Source of the DNA: a virus
Strand: one strand, 5' to 3'
IMG/VR virus record: IMGVR_UViG_3300033153_007969
Location: 1-27,103 of that record
Length of the DNA: 27,103 bases
The notes under the pieces were generated by a model, which was given only the letters and a program-made list of their open reading frames with translations, did no database searches and was not told where the DNA came from. Shown piece after piece: positions 16,077-24,645 of this stretch. The number at the start of each line of letters is the position of its first letter. The first letter of the stretch is position 1. The position numbers and the translations under genes are program-made.

Positions 16077-19000
16077 ATGACTAAAAAACTAAGTAGCAGG
16101 GTGATTAATTATCCATTGTCTGGACGCGATCCGGGCACATCTGGACATTTGCTTAGCAAACGTGGTGCGCTGTCTATCGAACAGGCAGAAAAAGATCCAT
16201 TTTTGTTTTTTTATCTAGAGCAGTGGAAGACTGCTCCACAAGAAATTACAGAGGCGGCGGCAAAAAGCCTTATGGTAAAGAATTTGCAGTTTTACTTTAA
16301 TTCATATAAGGTTCAAAACATAGACCAAGTATCATATGAAACACAGCTTGAAGCTGCTAGAAAATATTATGTACAATATACTCCACCATGGGTTGATTAT
16401 GCCGAGATAATTAAGGGATATCGTGGTGGCCCTGGCCAGCGCGCTAGTGCCATAGCTGCAGCCGAGGGCGCAGCATATAGATATCCTAGGGAATATTTTT
16501 TAGGCGGCGCGGCTTCATTTATGCCAGAAGAAACATCACAAATAGCCAGAGAGCAGCTTATGTCGCACTTAAAATCGTCACTAGAGTATTTTAAGTTTGG
16601 GTTGTACCAATCTTTGCCACGAGAAACAACTGTTGATATGGCAAGAAAAGTGATATATAACGACCCTGTTGAATTTTTTGACTATAAGCTATATGATGTA
16701 GTTCCAAAAAATATAACTGATGAAGCGGGACAAAGCATAGCACGGCAACTTCCGGGGGCATTTTTCGAGATTAGGATAGATGGCGATTCGCTCATTAAAT
16801 ATTTTCCGCAAGAATTTACTATTTTAGCTGCAGAAACAATGGCTAAACAAGACCCTGATATGTTTTTTGAATTTGGTTTAGATAAACTAGATATTCCTGG
16901 TATAGCGGATATTACTGATTCCGCAAAAATGAGACAGGCGCGTAACTTAGCAAACAGCGACCCGCATAAATTTTTTCATATGAACCTTCAGGAGATTGCC
17001 CCTGACCATTTTACACAAAGGGCTATTTATGGAAAATTAGTTAATGATATGTGGTCTCCTGAGGAAATGCCAGATCAAATTGCTAGGTTTGGTGAACAAC
17101 TGCGTGATGAGAAAGGCGTAGATTACAATATATTTTTAAAGGCACTTAAACTGTTTGGAGAAAATGACCCTACCAAGTATTTTGCATGGGATCTTTTTAC
17201 AATTGTAAAAGAAAACGAGTTTAATCAAAGCCTGGTGACAGCACTTATAAAGCAGTTCGGAGTCAAAAAATATTATTATTTAAGATTACACGAAAAACTT
17301 CCTACTGAAATCACAGCATCAGTGCAACGCCTATTTGAAGATGTTGATCCAACAGATTTTTTCCAGCATGACTATTTTAGCGTAGCTCCAATGGATATTA
17401 CGGTATCAAAAGCACGTGCGTTTGCATCGACAACAAGCGAGCACTATGATTTTCTTGATGCTATAGGATCTATTGTAAATAGTAAAATATATGAATATAT
17501 CCCTAGCGAAATATTAGGGGAAATCGCGCACAGGTTTGCTAAATACTACGGAATCGGACAATATTTAAGAAATGACTTTTCTAAACTTAAGGAAGTTAAA
17601 AATATAACTGACTCGGTTATCAATAGTGATGAAGTATTTGATATAAATCCGGTTGATTTTTTCGAGGATAGGGTTTTTAAAAGCGTTGAGTCTTCAGATG
17701 TATTAACAGCAATGGCAGAAAAACTTGCCACTTTGTGTGAGGAATCGGGACTTAACTCTGGAGTTGCTAATTCTATAGATATAATTTTTGATGACCGTGC
17801 GGTTTATAAAAAGATACCTGTTGATATATTGGTAAGAATCGGAAAAATGTATGCAGAATATATAGGGACTAAAAGATATTTGTCGCGCAATATTTCAAGA
17901 GTGCCAGAACTTCGTGAGGTAACAGAAGAAATTTTGCAGGACCCGACTATATATATGGATGAAGAACTTGGAAACATATACAAAATTAACCAAGATGTTA
18001 CCAAGGATAATTTTGTATCTATAACAGAGTCTCCGTTTCAGTCAGAGCAGAGACCGCTTGGAACTGAAGATCTTACAAGATATGATTTTGCACTTAATAC
18101 GGCTATGATGGGTGAAGAAAATGAAATGCAAAGTGATATATTGAATAATTTATTTCATGAGGCAACATCTGGCGAGGTTCACAATGTTGGACTTCCGGGA
18201 CACACTAAAAGTTTTGCGCTAATTTCATTTCCAAGTCAAGATTCAGTATATTTGGAAGAAATTCAGTCCGACCTACCACCTGTTCTTCACGCACTGGTTG
18301 GCGCAAAAGATAAGGATGGTAACAGGACGGAAAGTTACAGAAAAAAAGATTTCGTTGACAAATACGGAATTGATAGCTTTTCAAAGTTTGTGGGGTTTGC
18401 AAATAAACATGTTAGAGTTTATCCATATGTGTTAATAGGAAAGCTTGCAGAATTTGCCGCGCAAAATGACATAAAAGAAATCAAAATGTTAAATGAAGAG
18501 ACTGTTGTGGATATGGCAGGCATATCAAATAGGAAAAAGGCAAATTGGATATATAACAAGGTTCCTGAGGAGTTAGGTTTTAAACCGTCAGGCCCCGAGA
18601 ATGTAATATATAATGGAGATATGAACGAATTGGCAGCAAAAGCAAAAGAAAGAATTGAAGCTATAGTCGGCAAGAAGATGTCAAAAAGACAGAAGCGAAA
18701 GAACACAGTGGACTTATCTGTTGTTGCCCCGGTAATTAAAAAAATGCTGGGAGACAGGGCGGAAGAGGTAGATATGACTAACAATTTGCCGAGCCTTATG
18801 AAGTCAATACACAAACTAAAACAAGACGGAAAAATTACGAATAAAGAGAATAACCACTTAACAGCATTGATAACAAAACATGTCGTAGCACAACTAGACG
18901 CTTCGATAATTAAAATGGCGGAATTTCATATGGATCATCCGATTAGCAAACGAGCAAAAGTAAAATCTGACAAACCGGCATATAAAGAGAAGAAAAAGAC

Positions 19001-22000
19001 CGACAAGGGATACGTGTGGGTGTATGACGAGAAGCACGTAGAAAAGCGTTGGAAGGAAAAGAAAGACAAGATGAAGAGTCTTGAAAAGAACCTCCAAAAG
19101 GTTAGAAGCAAGTACCAATCAGATCTTACTGCCGAAGATGATAAAACTAGAGCAATTGCAGCCATTGTTGGTATAATGGACGATACCGCTATGCGTATTG
19201 GAAATGAAGACTCCGCAAAGGAAGGCACATTTGGTGCAACCACTTTAAAGGTTAAACACGTTAAAGGTGGAACGGGCAATATGACTTTTGATTTTCCTGG
19301 AAAAGGCGCAATAGAACAGAATGTTGTTTTGAAAAATAACAAGGTAATCAAAGTAATTAGAGACCTAATGAAAGGTAAAAAAGCAAACGACTTTATATTT
19401 GAAATTGATGGAAATAAGATATGGGATCGTGCTGTTAATCGTTATCTAAAAGAATTTGGGATTAGTGCAAAAGATTTGCGCGGATTCCATGCAAATCGTT
19501 TAATGAAAGACATGCTTAAAAAGAAAGATTGGAAAGAGGCACTAGAAACCGTTGCCGACATAGTTGGACACGAGGCGTCTACTTTAAAAAACCAGTATCT
19601 TGACCCAGAGCTTGTAGAAAAACATGAGGGCAAAGATAAGAAAGATGATAAGAAAGAAAAGAAGGCGGCTATAAGTAGTCGTGCAACTGGACAAACAACA
19701 GAGCCTATGCCCTATATACCAGGGTCTGAAGAAGATTTTGATTCGATAAAGCAGCCAATCCAATCGGATCCTAATGATTTGCAAAACATGGTAAAGATGG
19801 TAGATACCAATCTTAATGTTAACAATGCTAAAAGTGCAGTTGTATTTCAAGATCCCAGTGTTCAAAATGCTTGGAGAACAATTGCTCCGTTTTTGCCACC
19901 TGGTTCTATGATAACTAGTGCCTTTAGAGATGATTTTGAACAGGCTAAATTCTTTGTTCAGAAATGGCGATCTTGGGCAAATGGATGGAAACCAAGACAA
20001 GGGTTTTTTGCAAAAGAGCATCCGGAATACGATAGATTTGTAAATCGTATAGAAAGTAAGATAGAAAAAGAGGTACCATTTACCCAACGTGATTATGCCA
20101 GATTTGTCAAGATGAATAATATTATGCGAACGATGGCAAAAGATATTGAAGGATATAAAGAATTTGCCGTTGCTGTTCCAGGCTCATCATATCATGCACA
20201 AGACGCAGCATTTGATGTCACTGGGGCATCGTTAAACAAGATAGTGGGGGCAATAAACTTTGTTGTCCAATCATTCCCTCAACATATACAGCTGCGCCGT
20301 GATCCATTCCTAGAGCCAGAACCACAATCTGCCGTTCATGTGGAACTTAGTCGAGCCGCTGGTGTTCCGGATATGAGCCAATATGTTCCTGTTCTGTATA
20401 AATACTTAGAACAAGAGAACAGGCTTGCATATAACCAGCCAATTACAAAACAAGAGGCGCTATCGTCTCCTATTTCAAAAAGAGCAGAGCTAACACCTGA
20501 GGATGCACAGTGGGTAGAAAAGAACTTAAAAACACTGTCCGGAAGAGCGATTCCTGATGGAGTAGAGGTTGATCAAAAGATTAAAAAGTCATATCGCATA
20601 AGACCAAAGGTTAAACTAAATAGTTTATTGTTTGATGCATGGAGAACGCTTCAGCCGTTTCTGCCTCGTGGCGCAGTTATGACATCAGGGTTCAGAACAC
20701 CCGAAGACCAAAAGCGCATTCTTAATAATTATTGGAAAAAAGCAACTGGTTCACCAGTACCTTCACACCTACAAACTGACCCCAGAGTGTGGCGACAAGT
20801 GTCTAGACTTCTAAGGAGACACCACGGATATATAGTGGGCCCACCACTTACTCCAAATTCATCTAAAAAGAAATTTGGTCACTTTAAAGGCAATTGCCTA
20901 GACATTAGTGGCGCAGATTTATATGATATATCTTCAATTGTAAAAGCTGTTTCTGACCACAAGGATTTGCCGGTTAAATTCCGCAAGCCTTTTGTGGAAC
21001 AAGGAAATAATTGTGTTCATATTGGTGTTGTGAGCGCCACATATGATGAAAGCGCAGTATCTAGCGTGCTGAATGCGACAAATCAACGCGTTGCCTCTAT
21101 TTCAAAAATAGCACAAGAGGAAACATTAGAGAAACAAATCGAGAACATGTATGGCGATTTGGTGATGTCAGACCCTCCTGACGACTTGGTCAAAGAGTTT
21201 GGCGCAGCATTTGATATTGATGCATCGTATGATGAGGACGAAGGCATAGCTGACGGAGAAGATGAACTCATACTGGATATGGGGTTTGGAAAAGAAGACA
21301 TGCGCGGAGACTGGTTTGAAAAATCTCCAATATTCAGATGGCGCGAAGATATACCTAAGTTTGAATTACACGATCTTGAAGAAGCCGCTACAAAAAAGAT
21401 GGCAGAAGAAGATCCAGAAAAGTTTTTCTATCGCGGGCTACATAGGGAATATCCAAAATTAGAAGCACTTGCTTTAGAAAATATGATAGAGGACAATGCA
21501 AAGTTTTTCTTTATCTTCCTGTATCACGAACGCGAAGAAGATTCATTCCAAGATTTGGTAGAAAAAGCTGCCGAAGCGCTATCCTTGCAGGATGCGCGAG
21601 CATTTTTCTATTATCACCTCCATCATAAGTTCCCAGAGTTAGGGCGTGGCGCAATCATACAACTTATTGATACCAACCCAGACACGTTTTTTGATTTAGG
21701 ATTACAAAAAGACTATCCTGATTTGGAGGAAAGTGCTGGTAATGCCAGAAACATCAAAGACCCGAACAAGGTTGAACTAGAACAACCAGAGTGGCTTAAG
21801 AAGGATATAGAAAATCCAATATCGTTACGAGATAGAAATGCAAAAAAGCTGTTTAGTAAGCGTGCGGGCGAGAGCCCAAAAATACAAACAACGCCTGAGG
21901 AAGAGAAGGTGTTTCAGGTTTTAGAAGACACTATAAAACACTTTAGGCTAGGCACAAATGTGCGTGTTGCCGGTGGATGGGTGCGCGACAAGCTTATGGG

Positions 22001-23942
22001 CCTGCAATCTAAGGATATAGACATTGCTATAGACAACATGATGGGCAAGCAATTTGCCGAGTATGTCGGCCAATACGCAAGATCTATGGGTATTGAGGCA
22101 ACAGCCGGAGTAATTCCAGCAAAACCAGAGCAAGGCAAACACCTAGAAACTGCAGTTATTCACATGTTTGGCGAATCAATCGATGTTGTGAACTTGCGGG
22201 ACGAAGAATATGACGAGGAATCAAGAAAACCAGTCGTAACAATTACAGATTCGCCAATGAAAGATGCTTTCAGGCGAGATCTTACAATTAACGCATTGTT
22301 CTATAATATACATACAAAAGAAGTAGAAGACTTTACAGGACAAGGCTTGACGGATATCGAAGATAAAGTTTTGCGCACTCCGCAAACCATTAGTGAAGAA
22401 CAAGAACAAGAGGTAGGTCGACCTATAGATGCGAAGCAAATCTATTTAGATGACCCTCTCAGGGTAATGCGAGCAGTTAGGTTCGCAAATAGATATCCTG
22501 AATTCAAGATTGACCCAGAGATACCTACTGCAGCTAAAGATCCAGAAGTTCAAGAGGCGTTTAGAACAAAAATAACATTCGAACGCAGACAGGATGAGCT
22601 TAAAAAGATTTTTCAGGAGAAGAGAAGTCCTCGTGAAGCTCTAGAGCTTATTAAAGACTGGGGATATCGTTCTGAGATCTTACAGCTTCCAGATCAATAT
22701 TCAGAATGGGAACTTGACCAAAATAATCCACATCATGAGTTTCATGTTTGGGGACATCTTATGGAGGCCCTAGATAATATATATCAGATCACAGAAGGTG
22801 AAGACCTAGATAAGGCAGATCGATATATTTTAAATTGGGCTACGCTGTTACATGATGTTGGGAAACTAGATCCAAACATACAGGGTGCTAAAGAACAGGG
22901 CGACCAGATTATTAATACGTTTCATGGACACGAAAATTCTAGCATAGAGGCTGCACAGCATATATTGGGTAAGCTTAAGGGTACCAAAAGTAAGGATATT
23001 AAACGAGTACAAAGTCTTATTGACTCTGCACGACGTGTAGACTTAGATCCAGAAAAAGCTGCAAACATAAAGGCCAAAACTATACGAAAAATTTTAGAGA
23101 TTACTAAAGATTTTGAGGGAGATTGGCGTAGGGCAATGCAGGTTGCACTTGCTGACGCCGCTGCACACAAGGGTGGGTGGCTCCCAACATTCCCTAGAGA
23201 AGGATATGACCATCTTGTAGGGCAATTTCAGAAAGTTCCACCAGAAACACTAACCCCTTTGATCAGTGGTATGGATTTACAAAACATGTTTGGTCGTAGA
23301 CCAGGCAGGTGGATAGGTCAAATTAATAAAGACCTACAAACATGGCAGACACAAATGGCAACACAGGGCGCTGCCCCTACTGCTGATGATGCAAAGCAAT
23401 TCGTACAAACGTTCGACGCGCAAAACATATACGATGAAAAACGCAAAGAATATAATGAGCCGGTTGTATCTTTGGTTAAAGAGGCTAGTCAGCATGTAAT
23501 ATCAAAACGAGCCGAAGATACTGATATAATATCATTACCCAGTGTGTCCGACATTAATGAAGAACTAGGCAATTTGCCTGGAGCATTTCCACAAAGAGAT
23601 GAAAGAACGTCATCTGGACAACTTGACATTTCAGAGGGCGTTTCGCTACTGTGGAATTATTTTATATATTCTGACGGCACAGCAGGTCCAAGATATGGTG
23701 CTGTGGCAAACCTCCAATATGCTACAGGCGCTCTTTCCCAATATATAAAGGTTTTTTCGTTTACCGGAGGAAGTCAGCAAGAAACTCTAGAACAGCTACA
23801 ATCGTTTCTAATGGATCAAGATCTACACAACAAAATGACACAAATTATAGTGGACAAAGAAAAATCTGAAGAAGATGGTTTGGCCGAGGTTATACCTCTT
23901 TTTGGGAAAAAACTTAGTACACGACATATGGTTAATAGATGA
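16077..23942 (+). CDS. Giant multi-enzyme protein, probable polyprotein
   Basis: One uninterrupted frame of 2621 residues (about 300 kDa), almost 30% of the window. Modules in order: DPxxFF repeats (about 36-630), EEIQSD polyvalent-like region (about 640-955), type IB topoisomerase (about 960-1190), two M15-type peptidase domains (about 1240-1440 and 1500-1660), DPxxFF repeats again (about 1770-1900), CCA-adding nucleotidyltransferase with HD domain (about 1930-2460) and a C-terminal domain (2480-2621). Junction motifs start at S27 (SKRG), S957 (SKRA), S1200 (SSRA), S1467 (SKRA), S1676 (SKIA), S1927 (SKRA) and S2476 (SKRA), each after I, L or F. Polyvalent proteins of phages and conjugative elements are known to fuse many enzymatic domains and are thought to enter the host with the DNA. 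Cleavage at the motifs is inference. Confidence 0.93.
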   Translation: MTKKLSSRVINYPLSGRDPGTSGHLLSKRGALSIEQAEKDPFLFFYLEQWKTAPQEITEAAAKSLMVKNLQFYFNSYKVQNIDQVSYETQLEAARKYYVQYTPPWVDYAEIIKGYRGGPGQRASAIAAAEGAAYRYPREYFLGGAASFMPEETSQIAREQLMSHLKSSLEYFKFGLYQSLPRETTVDMARKVIYNDPVEFFDYKLYDVVPKNITDEAGQSIARQLPGAFFEIRIDGDSLIKYFPQEFTILAAETMAKQDPDMFFEFGLDKLDIPGIADITDSAKMRQARNLANSDPHKFFHMNLQEIAPDHFTQRAIYGKLVNDMWSPEEMPDQIARFGEQLRDEKGVDYNIFLKALKLFGENDPTKYFAWDLFTIVKENEFNQSLVTALIKQFGVKKYYYLRLHEKLPTEITASVQRLFEDVDPTDFFQHDYFSVAPMDITVSKARAFASTTSEHYDFLDAIGSIVNSKIYEYIPSEILGEIAHRFAKYYGIGQYLRNDFSKLKEVKNITDSVINSDEVFDINPVDFFEDRVFKSVESSDVLTAMAEKLATLCEESGLNSGVANSIDIIFDDRAVYKKIPVDILVRIGKMYAEYIGTKRYLSRNISRVPELREVTEEILQDPTIYMDEELGNIYKINQDVTKDNFVSITESPFQSEQRPLGTEDLTRYDFALNTAMMGEENEMQSDILNNLFHEATSGEVHNVGLPGHTKSFALISFPSQDSVYLEEIQSDLPPVLHALVGAKDKDGNRTESYRKKDFVDKYGIDSFSKFVGFANKHVRVYPYVLIGKLAEFAAQNDIKEIKMLNEETVVDMAGISNRKKANWIYNKVPEELGFKPSGPENVIYNGDMNELAAKAKERIEAIVGKKMSKRQKRKNTVDLSVVAPVIKKMLGDRAEEVDMTNNLPSLMKSIHKLKQDGKITNKENNHLTALITKHVVAQLDASIIKMAEFHMDHPISKRAKVKSDKPAYKEKKKTDKGYVWVYDEKHVEKRWKEKKDKMKSLEKNLQKVRSKYQSDLTAEDDKTRAIAAIVGIMDDTAMRIGNEDSAKEGTFGATTLKVKHVKGGTGNMTFDFPGKGAIEQNVVLKNNKVIKVIRDLMKGKKANDFIFEIDGNKIWDRAVNRYLKEFGISAKDLRGFHANRLMKDMLKKKDWKEALETVADIVGHEASTLKNQYLDPELVEKHEGKDKKDDKKEKKAAISSRATGQTTEPMPYIPGSEEDFDSIKQPIQSDPNDLQNMVKMVDTNLNVNNAKSAVVFQDPSVQNAWRTIAPFLPPGSMITSAFRDDFEQAKFFVQKWRSWANGWKPRQGFFAKEHPEYDRFVNRIESKIEKEVPFTQRDYARFVKMNNIMRTMAKDIEGYKEFAVAVPGSSYHAQDAAFDVTGASLNKIVGAINFVVQSFPQHIQLRRDPFLEPEPQSAVHVELSRAAGVPDMSQYVPVLYKYLEQENRLAYNQPITKQEALSSPISKRAELTPEDAQWVEKNLKTLSGRAIPDGVEVDQKIKKSYRIRPKVKLNSLLFDAWRTLQPFLPRGAVMTSGFRTPEDQKRILNNYWKKATGSPVPSHLQTDPRVWRQVSRLLRRHHGYIVGPPLTPNSSKKKFGHFKGNCLDISGADLYDISSIVKAVSDHKDLPVKFRKPFVEQGNNCVHIGVVSATYDESAVSSVLNATNQRVASISKIAQEETLEKQIENMYGDLVMSDPPDDLVKEFGAAFDIDASYDEDEGIADGEDELILDMGFGKEDMRGDWFEKSPIFRWREDIPKFELHDLEEAATKKMAEEDPEKFFYRGLHREYPKLEALALENMIEDNAKFFFIFLYHEREEDSFQDLVEKAAEALSLQDARAFFYYHLHHKFPELGRGAIIQLIDTNPDTFFDLGLQKDYPDLEESAGNARNIKDPNKVELEQPEWLKKDIENPISLRDRNAKKLFSKRAGESPKIQTTPEEEKVFQVLEDTIKHFRLGTNVRVAGGWVRDKLMGLQSKDIDIAIDNMMGKQFAEYVGQYARSMGIEATAGVIPAKPEQGKHLETAVIHMFGESIDVVNLRDEEYDEESRKPVVTITDSPMKDAFRRDLTINALFYNIHTKEVEDFTGQGLTDIEDKVLRTPQTISEEQEQEVGRPIDAKQIYLDDPLRVMRAVRFANRYPEFKIDPEIPTAAKDPEVQEAFRTKITFERRQDELKKIFQEKRSPREALELIKDWGYRSEILQLPDQYSEWELDQNNPHHEFHVWGHLMEALDNIYQITEGEDLDKADRYILNWATLLHDVGKLDPNIQGAKEQGDQIINTFHGHENSSIEAAQHILGKLKGTKSKDIKRVQSLIDSARRVDLDPEKAANIKAKTIRKILEITKDFEGDWRRAMQVALADAAAHKGGWLPTFPREGYDHLVGQFQKVPPETLTPLISGMDLQNMFGRRPGRWIGQINKDLQTWQTQMATQGAAPTADDAKQFVQTFDAQNIYDEKRKEYNEPVVSLVKEASQHVISKRAEDTDIISLPSVSDINEELGNLPGAFPQRDERTSSGQLDISEGVSLLWNYFIYSDGTAGPRYGAVANLQYATGALSQYIKVFSFTGGSQQETLEQLQSFLMDQDLHNKMTQIIVDKEKSEEDGLAEVIPLFGKKLSTRHMVNR
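16182..17960 (+). other. DPxxFF tandem repeats, block 1 of giant protein
   Basis: At least nine repeats of about 35-50 residues carry the core (D/N)PxxFFxxxLxxxxP followed by a helix rich in Ala and Ile. Examples: NDPVEFFDYKLYDVVP, KQDPDMFFEFGLDKLD, NSDPHKFFHMNLQEIAP, DVDPTDFFQHDYFSVAP, INPVDFFEDRVF. Some copies have lost the DP or one Phe. The pattern suggests a helical solenoid used for binding. I know no named family for it. Confidence 0.75.
17990..18900 (+). other. EEIQSD polyvalent-like region of giant protein
   Basis: LEEIQSD at residues 726-732 is followed, after a variable stretch, by VRVYPYVLIGKLAEFAAQND and IKEIKMLNEETVV. This order resembles the EEIQSDW module of phage and plasmid polyvalent proteins, where the motif precedes an alpha/beta segment with a conserved Ala-rich helix. 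The Trp that often follows the motif is missing. The region 820-955 is basic and helical. Assignment is from memory and moderate. Confidence 0.5.
18945..19650 (+). other. Type IB DNA topoisomerase domain of giant protein
   Basis: All five residues of the type IB active site are visible: R1040 (AMRIGNED), K1076 (FPGKG), R1135 (DLRGFHANR), H1165 (IVGHEAS) and the nucleophile Y1174 (NQYLDP). The spacing H to Y is 9, as in the vaccinia enzyme, and R to K is 36 against 37 there. Such enzymes relax supercoils through a 3'-phosphotyrosyl bond without ATP or metal. It begins right after SKRA (957-960) with a basic helix and ends in a Lys/Asp-rich tail before SSRA (1200-1203). Confidence 0.9.
19800..20400 (+). 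other. M15-type peptidase domain 1 of giant protein
   Basis: ITSAFRD followed by S-Y-H1373-A-Q-D-A-A-F-D1380 and A-V-H1421-V-E-L gives the His, Asp, His zinc set of the D-Ala-D-Ala carboxypeptidase/endolysin (M15) fold, pattern SxHxxGxAxD ... HxE. The usual Gly in the motif is Asp. An insertion of about 90 residues sits between the FRD and SYH parts. A role in cutting peptidoglycan peptides during entry would fit, but protein substrates are also possible. Confidence 0.75.
20580..21060 (+). other. M15-type peptidase domain 2 of giant protein
   Basis: It repeats the layout of domain 1: DAWRTLQPFLPRG (compare NAWRTIAPFLPPG), MTSGFRTPEDQ, G-H1602-F-K-G-N-C-L-D1609 and C-V-H1648-I-G-V. The zinc residues are present, but the Glu after the last His (HxE) is Gly, so activity is uncertain. 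The two domains arose by duplication and have diverged strongly. It is bounded by SKRA (1467) and SKIA (1676). Confidence 0.7.
21380..21770 (+). other. DPxxFF tandem repeats, block 2 of giant protein
   Basis: Four closely spaced repeats of about 30 residues: EEDPEKFFYRGLHREYP, EDNAKFFFIFLYHERE, LQDARAFFYYHLHHKFP and DTNPDTFFDLGLQKDYP, each followed by a short Leu/Ala helix. These copies are more regular than those of block 1, which is over 1000 residues away in the same protein. They are preceded by an acidic segment. Confidence 0.75.
21890..23480 (+). other. CCA-adding nucleotidyltransferase plus HD domain
   Basis: A complete class II nucleotidyltransferase: G1966-G-W-V-R-D with D1980-I-D1982 (metal site), R2066-R-D-L-T-I-N-A-L, DDPLRVMRAVRFANRY and ERRQDELKKIF. 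An HD domain follows with HHEFHVWGH, L-L-H2259-D2260-V-G-K and HGHE, the arrangement of bacterial CCA enzymes that also remove 2',3'-cyclic phosphates. It likely adds or repairs RNA 3' ends. It is more complete than the stand-alone relative at 7325. Confidence 0.9.
23511..23939 (+). other. C-terminal domain of giant protein
   Basis: The last 143 residues, after SKRA at 2476-2479, form a separate small domain (VSLLWNYFIYSDGTAGPRYG, LQYATGALSQYIKVFSF) and end with KLSTRHMVNR, another h-S-x-R sequence. No family recognised. Confidence 0.55.
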
Positions 23943-24028
23943 TGGACAAAATCTGCTAATAAAAATAACTAAATTGAGACCTGCGGGCTCAAAATTGAAT
24001 ATAAATTTGATTATAAACAGGATTAAAA

Positions 24029-24349
24029 ATGGCTAAACTTGGCAAATTCTTCGAAAAACGGTTTAAAAACAAGGAAGTCGAGTTCTATTCTGGATTGGAT
24101 AGGGAGTGGATTACTTATGCCGACTCTAATACTATCAATGGAACGCTCGTGCGTGCTATTTTTACTGAATATGACGAAGATAGTGGAGTCCTGACATTTA
24201 AGACGCTTGATGGCAAACATGAAATATTTGTATCTGAAGCTGCTATAGAAATGTTCTGGGAGCCAGGATTTAGTTTGATGGAACACTCTAGAACAGTTAT
24301 GAACACTGGACAGAGAGTTTTCAATCAAAAGAAACGCGATATTATGTAA
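24029..24349 (+). CDS. Small unidentified protein
   Basis: 106 residues. AGGA lies 8 bases before the ATG. It reads as a small beta-rich domain (REWITYADSNTINGTLVRAI, DSGVLTFKTLDGKHEIFVSE) with a helical basic end. It is the first gene after the giant protein, separated from it by 86 bases, so it may have its own promoter. TATAAATT (24000-24007) lies 21 bases before the start and resembles a T4-type late promoter, but one match is weak evidence. No function proposed. Confidence 0.78.
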   Translation: MAKLGKFFEKRFKNKEVEFYSGLDREWITYADSNTINGTLVRAIFTEYDEDSGVLTFKTLDGKHEIFVSEAAIEMFWEPGFSLMEHSRTVMNTGQRVFNQKKRDIM

Positions 24350-24363
24350 GACTAGGAGATATC

Positions 24364-24645
24364 ATGCTTATTACATTAGTTAAAATTGCCAACAAATTAG
24401 ATTCCCTTGGAGAACACGGGTTGGCTACAGAACTCGATACAGTTATACAAGAGTTAGCCGCTTATGCTGAAAAAAGCCGAGACAAGCTGTTAGATGACTT
24501 AAAAGAGGTTACTAATAGATTAGAAGATGACAAGACCTCGCCAGAAAGACTCAAAGAGCTTAATGAGGTTAGGGAAAATATCGAAAAAGATCTTGCGGTT
24601 TTAGATGACGAAGAGGAGAGTAACAATGATGAATGCAGTAGCTAA
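24364..24645 (+). CDS. Hairpin-motif protein, coiled coil
   Basis: 93 residues; strong ribosome binding site (TAGGAG). The first 31 residues are one of the best copies of the recurrent hairpin (VKIANKLDSLGEHGLATELD). A charged coiled coil follows (DKLLDDLKEVTNRLEDDK) and an acidic Ser/Asn tail. Its 3' end overlaps the next gene by 20 bases, so the two are coupled. It is essentially a hairpin tag plus a helix; no enzymatic motif. Confidence 0.8.
   Translation: MLITLVKIANKLDSLGEHGLATELDTVIQELAAYAEKSRDKLLDDLKEVTNRLEDDKTSPERLKELNEVRENIEKDLAVLDDEEESNNDECSS

Noticed and set aside
23976-23990. GAGACC-TGC-GGGCTC as a terminator after the giant gene
   Set aside because: The six-base stem has a mismatch and no T run follows, so I do not call it a terminator.
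24000-24007. TATAAATT as a T4-type late promoter
   Set aside because: Only one such site was noted, in AT-rich DNA; without repeats of it before other genes it is not evidence of a promoter class.
24605-24625. Earlier ATG for the double hairpin gene
   Set aside because: The Shine-Dalgarno AGGAG lies downstream of it and serves ATG 24626.
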